Positions 45,023 through 54,807 of a DNA stretch of 64,000 nucleotides are shown piece by piece (the stretch's first letter is position 1; every line of letters starts with the position of its first letter). The position numbers and the translations under genes are program-made. The notes beneath the pieces are model-generated. The model did no database searches and was not told where the DNA came from. It saw nothing but the letters and a program-made list of their open reading frames with translations. This DNA comes from Agromyces soli (lineage in GTDB: Bacteria; Actinomycetota; Actinomycetes; Actinomycetales; Microbacteriaceae). The stretch lies in NCBI RefSeq assembly GCF_022811605.1, contig NZ_CP094533.1, positions 682,001 to 746,000 on the forward strand. The letters are read 5' to 3'.

Positions 45023-46333
45023 ATGTCCATGCAGCCCCCGCTGGATCCCAGCACCGAACTCGCCCCCACGGGCGCGATCTCCTCGACCGAGCCGGGCCCC
45101 GGCGACCCCCCGGCGAGCCCGCCCCCGACGCGTCGGACCCTTCCCGGCATCCTGCTCGTCGCCCTCACCCTGTTCGCCACCTACGGCGGACTCATCGCCA
45201 TCCTGCTGCCGATCCAGGTGGCCATGATCGACGAGGCGAACAAGGTCGCGAACCTCGCGATCGTGTCCACCGTCTCCTTCGTCTTCACCCTCTTCGCCCA
45301 GCCCATCGTCGGCGCCATCAGCGACCGCACCCGCACCCGCTTCGGCCGGCGCGCCCCGTGGATGGTCGGCGGCGCGCTCATCGGCGGCATCCTGCTGTTC
45401 GGCCTCGGCCTGCTCGACTCGATCCTCTGGGTGACGGTCTTCTGGGTGCTGATACAGGTCTCGCTGAACGCGCTGCAGGGCCCGCTCTCGGCGATCACGC
45501 CCGACCGCTTCCCCCGCGACAAGCGCGGCGCGGCGAGCGCGATGTTCGGCATCGGCACCCAGCTCGGCATGACGATCGGCGTCATGATCGCCGGGCAGTT
45601 CGCGACGAACTTCGGGGTCGGCTACTCGGCCTTCGGCGTCGCGATCATCGTCGTGACCGTCGTCTACGTGCTCATCGACCGCGACTGGTCCTCGAAGGAG
45701 GCCGCGATCGAGCCCTGGAGCTGGAAGCGCTTCCTCGGCGGCTTCTGGGTGAGCCCGAGGCGGCACCCCGACTTCGCGTGGGCGTTCGCCGCACGCTTCC
45801 TGCTGATGCTCGGCTACTTCGTGGTCGCGGCGTTCCAGCTGTACATCCTCACCGACTACATCGGCATGTCCCTCGAGGGGGCGGCCGGGGCCACGGTCAC
45901 CCTGACCCTCGTCTCGCTCGTGCCGACCCTCGTCGCCATCGCGCTCTCCGGCTGGTGGAGCGACCGGATCGGCCGGCGCAAAGTGTTCATCTACGTCGCC
46001 TCGGTGATCATGGTCGCCGGCTTCACGATGCCGCTGCTGATGCCGAACATGACCGGCATGATCGCGATGGCCGTCATCAACGGCATCGGCTTCGGCCTCT
46101 ACATGTCGGTCGACGCGGCCCTCATGAGCGAGGTGCTGCCCGGCGACGGCGCAGCCGCCGGCAAGGACCTCGGCATCCTGAACATCGCGACGAACATCCC
46201 CCAGGCGATGAGCGCCGCGGTCGCCGGCACCATCATCGGCGTGCTCGGGGGCTACCCGATGCTCTTCGTCTTCGGCATCGTATTCGTCATCATCGCCGCG
46301 ATCGCCACCGCCCCGATCAAGAGCGTGCGTTAG
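45023..46333 (+). CDS. MFS-type sugar transporter, paralogue 2
   Basis: 436 residues, about 12 membrane helices after a 50-residue Pro-rich cytoplasmic start. AISDRTRTRFGRRAPWMVGGA and GFGLYMSVDAALMSEVLPGDGAA match the transporter at 38568 closely. ATG 45023 follows GAGGAG. It is followed after only 9 nt by a carboxylesterase gene, so they form one operon. The substrate may be a glycoside ester or other plant-derived compound that the esterase acts on after uptake. Confidence 0.92.
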   Translation: MSMQPPLDPSTELAPTGAISSTEPGPGDPPASPPPTRRTLPGILLVALTLFATYGGLIAILLPIQVAMIDEANKVANLAIVSTVSFVFTLFAQPIVGAISDRTRTRFGRRAPWMVGGALIGGILLFGLGLLDSILWVTVFWVLIQVSLNALQGPLSAITPDRFPRDKRGAASAMFGIGTQLGMTIGVMIAGQFATNFGVGYSAFGVAIIVVTVVYVLIDRDWSSKEAAIEPWSWKRFLGGFWVSPRRHPDFAWAFAARFLLMLGYFVVAAFQLYILTDYIGMSLEGAAGATVTLTLVSLVPTLVAIALSGWWSDRIGRRKVFIYVASVIMVAGFTMPLLMPNMTGMIAMAVINGIGFGLYMSVDAALMSEVLPGDGAAAGKDLGILNIATNIPQAMSAAVAGTIIGVLGGYPMLFVFGIVFVIIAAIATAPIKSVR

Positions 46334-46342
46334 GAGCACTGC

Positions 46343-47950
46343 ATGTCGCACACCCCCGGCACCGAGTCATCCGCCCCCGCCGCCGCATCGAGCGGTGAAC
46401 GCGAGCCCGACGGCCCCGCCGAGTTCGTCGAGGTCGACACCCTCGCCGGGCGCGTCCGCGGGCGGTGGCGACCGACGGTGCGCCGCGCGGGCGACGCGAG
46501 CGGCGGCGGGGGCGCCGAGCGTTCGGCGGCGTTCCTCGGCATCCCCTTCGCCGAACCGCCCGTGGGCGAGCTGCGCTTCGCCGCGCCCGTGCCGAAGTCG
46601 CCGTGGACCGGCACGCTCGACGCCCTGGAGTTCGCGCCGACCGCGCAGCGCGGCGACCCCGGCGTGACCCTCATCCCCGAGCCGAGCGTGCCCGGCGAGT
46701 CCACCCTGAACGTGAACGTCTTCACCCCCTCGCCGACGGCACCCGCCTCGGGTGGGTCCGGGCTGCCCGTGCTCGTGTGGATCCACGGCGGCGGCTACTT
46801 CGCCGGCTCCCCCGCGAGCCCCTGGTACGACGGCCGCAGCTTCAACCGCGACGGCGTCGTCACCGTCACGATCTCCTACCGGCTCGGCTTCGACGGCTTC
46901 GGCTGGATCGCGGACGCCCCGTCGAACCGCGGCGTGCGCGACTGGCTGCTCGCCCTCGAGTGGGTGCAGCGGAACATCGCCGCGTTCGGCGGCGACCCCG
47001 GCCGGGTGACGATCGCCGGGCAATCGGCCGGCGGCGGCGCGGTGCTCACTCTGCTCGGCATGCCGGCGGCGCAGCACCTGTTCCACGGCGTCTACGCCCT
47101 GTCGGCGGCACTCGCCGACGTCGCCCCGGCGCGGAGCGAGGCCTTCGGCCGGGCCCTCGCCGCCGAGGCCGGGGCCGAGCCGACCCGGGCGGGCTTCGGC
47201 GGTCTGCCCGAGGAGCGCGTGCTCGAGCTGCAGAAGCAGGCGACCGAGCTCGGGCCGGACACGCTCGGCTCGATCATCGACGAGGGGCTGCCGCTCGGCC
47301 CGACGATCGACGGCGAGCTCATCGAGCGCCCGACGCTGGAGTCGCTGGCCGCGGGCGTCGGCCGCGGCATCCCGCTCGTGCTCGGCGCGACCGACGACGA
47401 GTTCACGATGGCCTTCGCGGAGGCCGAGAAGAAGCTGCGCTGGGTGCCGAAGTCGCTGCTGCTGAAGAAGCTCGGCATGCCGAAGGACCGGCTGAAGCCC
47501 TACCTGCGGGCGAACGCCGACGTCGCCGCGAAGGGGACCGCGCGGATCGGCGGGCGCTTCCTCAGCGACCGGATGTTCCGCACCGCCGCGCTGCGCGTCG
47601 TCGAGGCGCGCGAGGCCGGCGCCGCCTCGGCTTCGGCGGGCGCGGATGCCTCGGCCGGCACCTGGCTGTACCGCTTCTCGTGGCCCTCCGGCGCCTTCGG
47701 CTTCGCCGAGCACTGCCTCGACGTGCCGTTCTTCTTCGACTGCCTCGACGGCCCGGCGATGGAGCCGCTCGCGGGCCCGAACCCGCCGCAGGCCCTGGCC
47801 GACGAGCTGCACACGGCGGCCGTCGCCTTCATCGGCACGGGAGACCCGGGCTGGCCGACGGCGCACGGCCCGGCCCCGGCGGCGAAGGTGTGGGACGTGC
47901 CCTCACGTGTGCAGCCCGACGCCTACGCCTCCGTCGGCCCACTCCGCTGA
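46343..47950 (+). CDS. Type-B carboxylesterase
   Basis: 535 residues, alpha/beta hydrolase of the carboxylesterase type. FLGIPFAEPPVGELRFAAP is the family start motif (about residues 65-85), PVLVWIHGGGYFAGSP the oxyanion hole, and the nucleophile Ser is in VTIAGQSAGGGAVL (about 229). Acid and His lie in the C-terminal part. No signal peptide is present and the N-terminal 30 residues are low complexity (Ser, Ala, Pro, Glu). It is expressed with the MFS importer, so an intracellular esterase acting on an imported ester is likely. Confidence 0.92.
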   Translation: MSHTPGTESSAPAAASSGEREPDGPAEFVEVDTLAGRVRGRWRPTVRRAGDASGGGGAERSAAFLGIPFAEPPVGELRFAAPVPKSPWTGTLDALEFAPTAQRGDPGVTLIPEPSVPGESTLNVNVFTPSPTAPASGGSGLPVLVWIHGGGYFAGSPASPWYDGRSFNRDGVVTVTISYRLGFDGFGWIADAPSNRGVRDWLLALEWVQRNIAAFGGDPGRVTIAGQSAGGGAVLTLLGMPAAQHLFHGVYALSAALADVAPARSEAFGRALAAEAGAEPTRAGFGGLPEERVLELQKQATELGPDTLGSIIDEGLPLGPTIDGELIERPTLESLAAGVGRGIPLVLGATDDEFTMAFAEAEKKLRWVPKSLLLKKLGMPKDRLKPYLRANADVAAKGTARIGGRFLSDRMFRTAALRVVEAREAGAASASAGADASAGTWLYRFSWPSGAFGFAEHCLDVPFFFDCLDGPAMEPLAGPNPPQALADELHTAAVAFIGTGDPGWPTAHGPAPAAKVWDVPSRVQPDAYASVGPLR

Positions 47951-47953
47951 CCC

Positions 47954-48673
47954 TCAGCGCCGGCGGAAGCGCGCGGCGAGACCCCAGCCGGTGACCCGCA
48001 GCATCGCCTCGAGCACGATCCCGACGCTCATCTTCGAGCGCCCGAGCTCGCGCTCGACGAAGGTCACGGGCACCTCGACGACGTCGAGCCCGGCCTCGTG
48101 CGCGTGCCACAGCATGTCGACCTGGAAGCCGTAGCCCTTGGTGTGCACCTCGTCGAGGCGCATGCGGCGGAGCCCCTCCGCCCGGAACGCCCGGTACCCC
48201 GCCGTCGCGTCGCGGGTCGGCAGCCGCAGCACCCAGCGCGCGTAGGCGCTGCCGCCGCGGGAGAGCAGTTCGCGGTACCTGGGCCAGTTCTCGATCCGTC
48301 CGCCCGGGATCCAGCGCGAGCCGATCACGAGGTCGGCGCCCTCGGCGAGCGGCGCGAGCAGGCCGTCGAGCTGCTCGGGCAGGTGCGAGCCGTCGGCATC
48401 CATCTGCACGATCGGGTCGTATCCCGCCTCGAGCGCCCAGGCGAAGGCGTCGAGATACGCGGCGCCGAGGCCCTCCTTGCCGGCGCGGTGCCGCACGAGC
48501 ACCCGCTCGTCGGCGGCGGCGAGCTCGTCGGCGAGCGCCCCGGTGCCGTCGGGCGAGGCGTCGTCGACGACGAGCACCGCGGCGGCGGGCTCCGCCGCGA
48601 GCACCCGGCCGACGATCGCGGCGAGGTTCTCACGTTCGTTGTACGTGGGGATCACCACGAGCGGGCTGGGCAT
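47954..48673 (-). CDS. Polyprenol monophosphomannose synthase-like glycosyltransferase (GT2)
   Basis: Transfers a sugar, probably mannose from GDP-mannose, to polyprenyl phosphate at the membrane (DPM1/Ppm1-like), supplying protein and lipoglycan mannosylation. 239 residues. VVIPTYNERENLAAIV at the start, VVDDASPDGTG (near residue 40), QMDADGSHLPEQL (near 90, DxD metal site), GSRWIPGG, and CTRD..GYRAFR-type TAGYRAFRAE are the GT2 dolichyl-phosphate signature. No C-terminal membrane domain is present, so it is the stand-alone catalytic form. The gene is convergent with the esterase. Confidence 0.92.
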   Translation of the reverse strand: MPSPLVVIPTYNERENLAAIVGRVLAAEPAAAVLVVDDASPDGTGALADELAAADERVLVRHRAGKEGLGAAYLDAFAWALEAGYDPIVQMDADGSHLPEQLDGLLAPLAEGADLVIGSRWIPGGRIENWPRYRELLSRGGSAYARWVLRLPTRDATAGYRAFRAEGLRRMRLDEVHTKGYGFQVDMLWHAHEAGLDVVEVPVTFVERELGRSKMSVGIVLEAMLRVTGWGLAARFRRR

Positions 48674-48702
48674 CCCTCGAATCGTAACCGCTCGATGCCC
48701 GC

Positions 48703-50175
48703 TCAGCGCACGCCGCGCATGAGCCGCAGCACGCCCCGGCTGCCGACCGCGAGCGCGAGCCCCAGCACGATCGCGATGCCGCCGAGCACGCCGAAGTAGC
48801 CCACCTCGGTCTCGGCGGAGTAGAACTCCGCGAGCCGGCCCGAGATCGCCGTGCCGAGCGCGACGGAGAGGAAGAACAGCGCGACCATCTGAGTGTGGAA
48901 CACCTCGGGCGCGAGCTTCGTCGTGACCGACAGCCCGACCGGCGAGAGCAGCAGCTCGGCGACGGTGAACACGAACAGGATGCCGATGATCGCGAGCAGC
49001 GGGGTCGAGTTCGGGCCGCCGCCCGCGAACGGGATGAACAGCAGGAACCCGACGCCCATGATCGCCGTGCCGAGCGCGAACTTCACGGGCGTCGACGGCT
49101 GGCGGGCGCCGAGCTTCGTCCAGATCGCGGCGAAGACGCCGGAGAGGATGATGATGAAGATCGGGTTGATCGACTGCACCCACGACACGGGCATCTCCCA
49201 GCCGAAGAGGTCGCGGTTCAGCTGCTTGTCGCTGTAGATCGTGAGCACGGTGAACTGCTGCTGGTACAGCGACCAGAACGCGACGCTCGCGATGAACAGC
49301 GGGATGAAGCCGACGACCCGGCTGCGCTCCACCGCCGTGATGCGCCGGCTCGACAGGATGACTGCGAAGTAGGCGATCGCGGCGACGATCGTGGTGCCGA
49401 TCACCCAGACGACGAGGTTCTCAGCGGTGATGAGCCCGGTCACGACGAGCACCACGATGACGACGACGCCCGCGACGGCGACGCCGATCACGAGGCCGAT
49501 GCGCCCGCGGGGAAGCGGGTTCGGCACGGCGGATGCCTCGGCCGGCAGTCGCTTGCGGCCGAAGGAGTACTGCACGAGCCCGATCGCCATGCCGAGCGCG
49601 GCGAGCCCGAAGCCCCAGTGGAAGCCGAGGGTCGACTGCAGCAGCCCGGTGAGGATCGGGCCGAGGAAACCGCCGAGGTTGATGCCGAGGTAGAAGAGCG
49701 AGAAGCCGGCGTCGCGGCGCACGTCGTCGGGGGCGTAGAGCGTGCCGACGACGCTCGTGGCGTTCGCCTTCAGGCCGCCGGAGCCGAAGGCGACGAGCAC
49801 CAGTCCGACGCCGACGCCGACGAAGCCCGGCAGCAGGGCGAGCGCGAGGTGGCCCGCCATGATGACGATGGCGCTGAAGAACAGCACCCGCTCGCTGCCG
49901 AGCAGGCGGTCGGCGATCCAGGCGCCGAGGATCGTCGAGAGGTAGACGCCGCCGCCGTAGGCGCCGACGATGCCCGCGGCGGAGGCCTCCGGCAGGCCGA
50001 GGCCGCCGTCGGCGACCGAGTAGTAGAGGTAGATGAGCAGGATGCCCTGCATGCCGTAGAAGCTGAACCGCTCCCACATCTCGACGCCGAAGATGTTCGC
50101 GAGCGCCCGCGGCTGCCCGAAGAAGCCGTGGTCGTTCCGGGCGTCGGGCTCGCTCGTCGCTCGCTGGTCCCGCAT
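48703..50175 (-). CDS. POT/PTR-family proton-coupled oligopeptide transporter
   Basis: Imports di- and tripeptides with protons. 490 residues, about 12-14 helices. IFGVEMWERFSFYGMQGILLIYL at the start is the ExxERFxYYG motif of PTR2 transporters (here ERFSFYG), and GWEMPVSWVQSINPIFIIILSGVFA is the second POT signature. I chose ATG 50175; a GTG at 50184 is possible. It is followed by the DPM-like gene on the same strand with a 29-nt gap. Two family A palindromes lie just upstream of its start. Confidence 0.93.
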   Translation of the reverse strand: MRDQRATSEPDARNDHGFFGQPRALANIFGVEMWERFSFYGMQGILLIYLYYSVADGGLGLPEASAAGIVGAYGGGVYLSTILGAWIADRLLGSERVLFFSAIVIMAGHLALALLPGFVGVGVGLVLVAFGSGGLKANATSVVGTLYAPDDVRRDAGFSLFYLGINLGGFLGPILTGLLQSTLGFHWGFGLAALGMAIGLVQYSFGRKRLPAEASAVPNPLPRGRIGLVIGVAVAGVVVIVVLVVTGLITAENLVVWVIGTTIVAAIAYFAVILSSRRITAVERSRVVGFIPLFIASVAFWSLYQQQFTVLTIYSDKQLNRDLFGWEMPVSWVQSINPIFIIILSGVFAAIWTKLGARQPSTPVKFALGTAIMGVGFLLFIPFAGGGPNSTPLLAIIGILFVFTVAELLLSPVGLSVTTKLAPEVFHTQMVALFFLSVALGTAISGRLAEFYSAETEVGYFGVLGGIAIVLGLALAVGSRGVLRLMRGVR

Positions 50176-50208
50176 GTCGCTCACCCTACTCCCGCCCCCG
50201 TTTCCGAC

Positions 50209-50236
50209 TTGCCCGACTTTCATGAAAGTCGGGCAA
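50209..50236. repeat. Family A palindrome, copy 5
   Basis: Perfect 28-nt core TTGCCCGAC-TTTCATGAAA-GTCGGGCAA; second member of a tandem pair downstream of the GH1 gene on the minus strand. Confidence 0.9.
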
Positions 50237-50255
50237 CCCTGAGGGGTAGGGAACT

Positions 50256-50291
50256 CGACTTGCCCGACTTTCATGAAAGTCGGGCAAGTCG
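50256..50291. repeat. Family A palindrome, copy 6
   Basis: Perfect 36-nt form (CGACTTGCCCGAC, TTTCATGAAA, complement), 23 nt after the stop of the minus-strand GH1 gene at 50315; nearest terminator of that operon. Confidence 0.9.
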
Positions 50292-50314
50292 AGGGGTCGA
50301 TGCTGGGCGTCGGG

Positions 50315-51478
50315 TCAGGCGAGGCGGCCGGTGCGGGCGACCTCGCCGAGCCAGGCCAGGCTCGGCTTGGGGCGCCGCTCGAAGGTCTCGCGGTCCCAGC
50401 CGATCAGGCCGAAGGTGGGCGCGAAGCTGCCCCACTCGTAGTTGTCGAGCGCCGACCAGTGCAGGTAGCCACGCACGTCGACGCCGTCGGCGAGGCATCC
50501 GGCGACCGCCTCGAGGGCGCCCCGCGTGTAGTCGATGCGGCGCGCGTCGTCGGCGGTCGCGATGCCGTTCTCCGTCACGTAGACGGGCACGCCGCTGCGC
50601 GCCCAGGCGTTGCGGATGCCGTCGCCGACCGCCGGCGGGTAGTACTCCCACCCCGTGAGGGTGCGCTCCGCGCCCTCGGCGATCGGCAGCGGCCCCTCCG
50701 GCCCGATCTTCGTGCGGGTGTACGCCTGCACGCCGACCCAGTCGTCCCCCGCGGCCGCGTCGAGGAACACGTCCTCGCGCGAGCGGCCGTAGTCGGCGGC
50801 CACCTGCTCCGCCCCGGGCTCGGGCTGGTACGCCTGCGTCGCGATCGTCCAGCCGGCCTTCGCGCCGACGCCGCGCACGAGCTCGACCGCACGGCGGTGC
50901 GCCGCGATGAGCCGCTCGGTCACCTCCGGCACCCCCGGCGGCAGTCCGATCGAGGGGAAGCCGACGGCAGGGTCGGCGAGCACCGACACCATGTTCGGCT
51001 CGTTGATCGTGCAGACGTGCGCGACGTCGTCGAGGATCGGCAGCGCCGCCTCCACGAAGCGGGCGAAGCGCTCGACCGAGGCATCCGTCAGCCAGCCGCC
51101 CTCGCGCGCGAACCAGATCGGGTTCGTGAAGTGGTGCAGCGTCACCGAGGGCTCGAGCCCGAGCGAGCGGGCCGTGTCGACCATGCGCCGGTAGTGGTCG
51201 AGCATGGCCCGCGAGACGAAGCCGCGCTCGGGCTCGATCCTGGCCCACTCGATGCTGAAGCGATACGTGTTCAGCCCGGCGTCGGCGAGCAGCGCCATGT
51301 CCTCCGGGTAGCGGTGGAAGCTGTCGGCGGCGTCGCCCGAGGGCTCGGCGACGGGCGGGCCGGGCAGGTGCCCGTGTTCGCGCTGCCACCAGTCCGAGTT
51401 CACGTTGTTGCCCTCCACCTGGTGGGCCGCGGTCGCGGCGCCCCAGAGGAAGCCGTCGGGGAAGGCGGGGTTCGTCAT
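50315..51478 (-). CDS. Family GH1 beta-glycosidase, short type
   Basis: 387 residues, at the short end for GH1. FLWGAATAAHQVEGNNVNSDW opens the fold, the acid/base Glu160 is in TINEP and nucleophile Glu303 in VTENG; YLHWSALDNYEWG follows. No signal peptide, so it cleaves a beta-glycoside oligosaccharide after import by the ABC transporter encoded upstream. It is the last gene of SBP-permease-permease-GH1, 47 nt after the second permease. Substrate could be a beta-glucoside such as sophorose or cellobiose. Confidence 0.93.
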   Translation of the reverse strand: MTNPAFPDGFLWGAATAAHQVEGNNVNSDWWQREHGHLPGPPVAEPSGDAADSFHRYPEDMALLADAGLNTYRFSIEWARIEPERGFVSRAMLDHYRRMVDTARSLGLEPSVTLHHFTNPIWFAREGGWLTDASVERFARFVEAALPILDDVAHVCTINEPNMVSVLADPAVGFPSIGLPPGVPEVTERLIAAHRRAVELVRGVGAKAGWTIATQAYQPEPGAEQVAADYGRSREDVFLDAAAGDDWVGVQAYTRTKIGPEGPLPIAEGAERTLTGWEYYPPAVGDGIRNAWARSGVPVYVTENGIATADDARRIDYTRGALEAVAGCLADGVDVRGYLHWSALDNYEWGSFAPTFGLIGWDRETFERRPKPSLAWLGEVARTGRLA

Positions 51479-51525
51479 ACGGTGCTGGTCTCCTGAGTCG
51501 GTCGAGTCGGATCGGACGGCGGGGG

Positions 51526-52479
51526 TCACTTGATGCCGGTGAGGGCGATGCCCTGCACGAAGTAGCGCTGCAGCACCACGAAGACGGCGAGCACGGGCAC
51601 GACGACCACGACGGCGCCGGCCATCATGAGGCCGTACTGCGCGGCGTTCTGGCCGACGGAGTAGAGCGCGAGCGCCACCGGCAGCGTGTACTTGTCCTCG
51701 CTCGTGGCGACGACGAGCGGCCAGAGGAAGTTGTTCCAGCTGGCGAGGAAGGTGAGGATCGTGAGCGTCGCGACCGCGGGCCCGCAGAGCGGCATGATCA
51801 CCCGCAGGAAGATGCGCCACTCGCTCGCCCCGTCGATGCGCGCCGCCTCGATCAGCTCGTCGGGCAGGGAGAGCATGAACTGGCGCATCAGGAACACGCC
51901 GAGCGGGGTGATCAGGAACGGCAGGATGAGCCCCGGGTACGAGTTCACGAGGCCGAGGTTCGCGGTGAGCACGAACAGGGGCACGAAGGTCACGACGCCC
52001 GGCACCATGAGGGTGGCGAGCACGAGGCCGAAGAGCAGTCGCTTGCCGCGGAACTCGAGCTTCGCGAGCGCATAGCCCACCATCGACGAGAACACGATGT
52101 TGCCCGCGGTCACGAAGAACGCGACGATCAGGCTGTTCGCGAAGTAGTTCGCGAAGTCGAGGCGGCCGAACAGCTGCGCGTAGTTGTCGAGGGTGGGGTC
52201 GATCGGCCAGAAGTTCGTCGGGTGCTGCCGGATCTCGGCGTTCGTCTTGAACGAGCCGAGGATCATCCAGACGAACGGCATGACCATCGCGACGAGGCCG
52301 GCGGCGAGCACGAGGTAGAGCCACCAGCGGCGCGGGCCGCGGCGTCGCCGGGGCGGCCGCTCGCTCGTGCGGGGCGCGGCGGCACCGACGGGCGGAACGG
52401 CGGATGCCTCGGCCGCGGCGCCGGCCGCGGCGGCCCCGGTCGCCGCGCCGGCGGCGGGCGGGTCGGTGAGCTGGGTCAT
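51526..52479 (-). CDS. CUT1-type sugar ABC permease (MalG-like)
   Basis: 317 residues with six helices after an Ala/Gly/Pro-rich N-terminal extension of about 45 residues. The coupling motif EAARIDGASEWRIFLRVIMP is the EAA loop that binds the ATPase. The adjoining MalF-like permease ends at 52481, leaving 1 nt. It depends on a shared ATPase (MsiK-type) encoded elsewhere, which is usual in actinobacteria. Confidence 0.94.
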   Translation of the reverse strand: MTQLTDPPAAGAATGAAAAGAAAEASAVPPVGAAAPRTSERPPRRRRGPRRWWLYLVLAAGLVAMVMPFVWMILGSFKTNAEIRQHPTNFWPIDPTLDNYAQLFGRLDFANYFANSLIVAFFVTAGNIVFSSMVGYALAKLEFRGKRLLFGLVLATLMVPGVVTFVPLFVLTANLGLVNSYPGLILPFLITPLGVFLMRQFMLSLPDELIEAARIDGASEWRIFLRVIMPLCGPAVATLTILTFLASWNNFLWPLVVATSEDKYTLPVALALYSVGQNAAQYGLMMAGAVVVVVPVLAVFVVLQRYFVQGIALTGIK

Positions 52480-52480
52480 G

Positions 52481-53404
52481 TCAGTCCTTCCGTCCGAGGA
52501 AGCGGAACTGGATGAGCGAGAGCGCGACGATCGCGAGGAACAGCACGTAGCTCGCGGCCGAGGCGTAGGAGTAGTTGCCGAAGCCGAACTGCTGATACGT
52601 GTACATCGCGGTCGAGAGCGTCGAGTCGAGCGGGCCGCCGCGGGTCATCACGAAGGGCTCCTCGAAGAACTGCAGGAAGCCGATGCCGGTGATGACGGCG
52701 GCGAACAGCAGGGTCGGCCGCAGCGCGGGCAGCGTGATCGAGCCGAAGCGCTGCCAGGCGTTCGCGCCGTCGACCATGGCCGCCTCGTGGTGCTCCTTGG
52801 GCACGCCCTGCAGGCCGGCGAGGAAGATCACCATGAGCGTGCCGATGTTGCGCCAGACCGCCATCATGATGAGCGAGGGCAGCGCCCAGCTCGTCGACTG
52901 CAGCCAGTTCGGGCCCTCGATGCCGAACCAGCCGAGGAAGGCGTTCAGCAGGCCGTCGGGCTGCAGGATGAACCGCCAGACGATCGCGATCGCGACGATG
53001 CTCGTGACGACCGGCGCGTAGTACCCGACGCGGAACACCGTGCGGAACTTCGCGATCCCGGTGTTCAGCGCGAGTGCCACGGCGAGCGCGAGCGCCATCG
53101 TGACGGGCACCCCGACGAGCACGAAGATGCCGGTGTTCAGCAGCGAGCGCACGAAGCGCGGGTCCTCGAAGAGGCGCAGGTAGTTGTCGAGGCCGACGAG
53201 GTTCACGTTGAACGGGGTCTGCAGGTCGCGCGTGGTGAGGTCGGTGAAGCTCATCCCGAGCGAGGCCACGATCGGGCCCGCCATGAACACGAGGAAGAGC
53301 ACGACGAACGGCGCGGCGAAGCCCCAGGCGACGAGCGTGGCGCGCCGGCTCCGGCGCCGCGCCGCACGGGCGCGGGCCGGGGCCGGCGTGGGCAGGGCGG
53401 TCAC
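52481..53404 (-). CDS. CUT1-type sugar ABC permease (MalF-like)
   Basis: 307 residues with six helices. The EAA loop reads HHEAAMVDGANAWQRFGSITLPAL. FVVLFLVFMAGPIVASLGMSFTD forms the first helix and the large periplasmic loop is short, as in actinobacterial CUT1 permeases. It pairs with the downstream permease and with the SBP 7 nt upstream. No local ATPase. Confidence 0.94.
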   Translation of the reverse strand: MTALPTPAPARARAARRRSRRATLVAWGFAAPFVVLFLVFMAGPIVASLGMSFTDLTTRDLQTPFNVNLVGLDNYLRLFEDPRFVRSLLNTGIFVLVGVPVTMALALAVALALNTGIAKFRTVFRVGYYAPVVTSIVAIAIVWRFILQPDGLLNAFLGWFGIEGPNWLQSTSWALPSLIMMAVWRNIGTLMVIFLAGLQGVPKEHHEAAMVDGANAWQRFGSITLPALRPTLLFAAVITGIGFLQFFEEPFVMTRGGPLDSTLSTAMYTYQQFGFGNYSYASAASYVLFLAIVALSLIQFRFLGRKD

Positions 53405-53411
53405 GACCGGA

Positions 53412-54713
53412 TCACTGCCCCGTGCCGATGGACTCGGCCTGCTGCTGCACCGACGTCAGCGCGTCGTCGACGCTCGTCTCGCCGCGAGTGACCTTCTCGA
53501 GCTCCTGGTCGATGACGGCGGAGACCTGCGCCCAGGTCGGGATCGCGGGCGGGGCCTTCGAGTCGGTGAGCTGCTCGCCGAAGACGCTCAGGTAGGGGTC
53601 GTCGGCGAAGGTCGGGTCGTCCCAGGCGGCCTCGACGCTCGGCAGGTCGGTGGACACGTCGTACCAGGCGATCTGCGTCTCGGGCTGGCTCAGCCAGCGC
53701 ACGAACTTCCACGCGGCATCCCGGTTGTCGCTGTCGTCGAAGACGGCGAGGTTGCCACCGCCGGTGAAGCTCGTGCGGCTGTCGGCGCCGGGCACCATCG
53801 CGACGGCGAACTGCTCGGCGAAGGCGTCGCCGCCCTGTTCGAGCAGGAGGCTCACGTGGAACGGGCCGCTGAAGAAGGAGCCGACCTCACCGGAGATGAA
53901 CTTCTGCTCGATCTCGCCGCCCTCGAGGCGGACGGGCTCGGAGATGCCGTCCTCGAAGAAGCTCGCGTAGAACTCGAACGCCTCCTTCCACTCGGGGCTG
54001 TCGAGGGTGAAGGTCTCGCCGTCCTCGGCGAGGATGTCGCCGCCCTGCTGCCAGGCGAGCGGGGCGACGTACTGCCAGGAGTCGAAGCCGCCGGGCGGCA
54101 GCGAGACGCCGGAGGCCGCGCCCTGCTCCTGCAGGGCCTTGGCGAAGGCGTGGTACTCGTCCCACGTGGTGGGCGCCTCGACGCCGGCGGCCTCGGCCAG
54201 GTCGGTGCGGTAGTAGAGCACGCGGGTGTCGACGTACCAGGGCACGCCGTAGGCGGTGCCGTCGACGACGGTGGTGTCCCAGGAGCCGTCGAAGAAGCTG
54301 TCCTCGTCGACGAGGCCCTCGGGGGTGGGCTCGAAGGCGCCGGTCGCGGCGAACTCGCCGACCCAGGTCGTGCCGAGCATCGAGATGTCGGGGGTCTCGC
54401 CGCCGGCGATGGCGGTGGCGATGCGGTCGTGCGCGCTCTCCCAGGGCACGGCGGTGACGTCGATCGTGACGTCGGGGTTCTCCTCCTCGAACTTCGCGGC
54501 GAGCTCGCCGAGGACCTCGCCCTCGTTGCCCATCGCCCAGATCTCGACGGCGCCCTTCGCGGGCTGCTCGTCGATGGCGCCCTTGCTCGAGTCGCTGCCG
54601 TCGGCGGCGCCGTCGCTGCGGCCGCAGCCGGCGAGCACGGTCGCGCCGACCGCCATGACGGCGCCCGCGAGCAGGGCGCGGCGCGCCACCCGGTGTGATC
54701 TCCATCGATTCAT
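53412..54713 (-). CDS. Sugar-binding lipoprotein of the ABC transporter
   Basis: 433 residues. Twin-Arg-like RRALLAGAVMAVGATVLAGC with lipobox Cys30; the mature part has SBP_bac_1 features: VEIWAMGNEGEVLGELAAKFEEENP, YGVPWYVDTRVLYYRTDL, GTPD-type ETPDISMLGTTWVGEF and WKFVRWLSQPETQIAW. It captures an oligosaccharide outside the cell. The ATG at 54713 is 6 nt after GGAGG. The operon continues with two permeases and GH1. The promoter region contains the AAAACC..GGTTTT operator shared with the MFS-GH3 operon. Confidence 0.94.
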   Translation of the reverse strand: MNRWRSHRVARRALLAGAVMAVGATVLAGCGRSDGAADGSDSSKGAIDEQPAKGAVEIWAMGNEGEVLGELAAKFEEENPDVTIDVTAVPWESAHDRIATAIAGGETPDISMLGTTWVGEFAATGAFEPTPEGLVDEDSFFDGSWDTTVVDGTAYGVPWYVDTRVLYYRTDLAEAAGVEAPTTWDEYHAFAKALQEQGAASGVSLPPGGFDSWQYVAPLAWQQGGDILAEDGETFTLDSPEWKEAFEFYASFFEDGISEPVRLEGGEIEQKFISGEVGSFFSGPFHVSLLLEQGGDAFAEQFAVAMVPGADSRTSFTGGGNLAVFDDSDNRDAAWKFVRWLSQPETQIAWYDVSTDLPSVEAAWDDPTFADDPYLSVFGEQLTDSKAPPAIPTWAQVSAVIDQELEKVTRGETSVDDALTSVQQQAESIGTGQ

Positions 54714-54807
54714 CGTTCGGCCTCCATCGGTCGTGGTCCGCGCGGCACGGGGGTGTGCTCCGCCGAATCCGGTCGGGCGTGCTGCCGCGACCGGCCCACC
54801 ATAACCC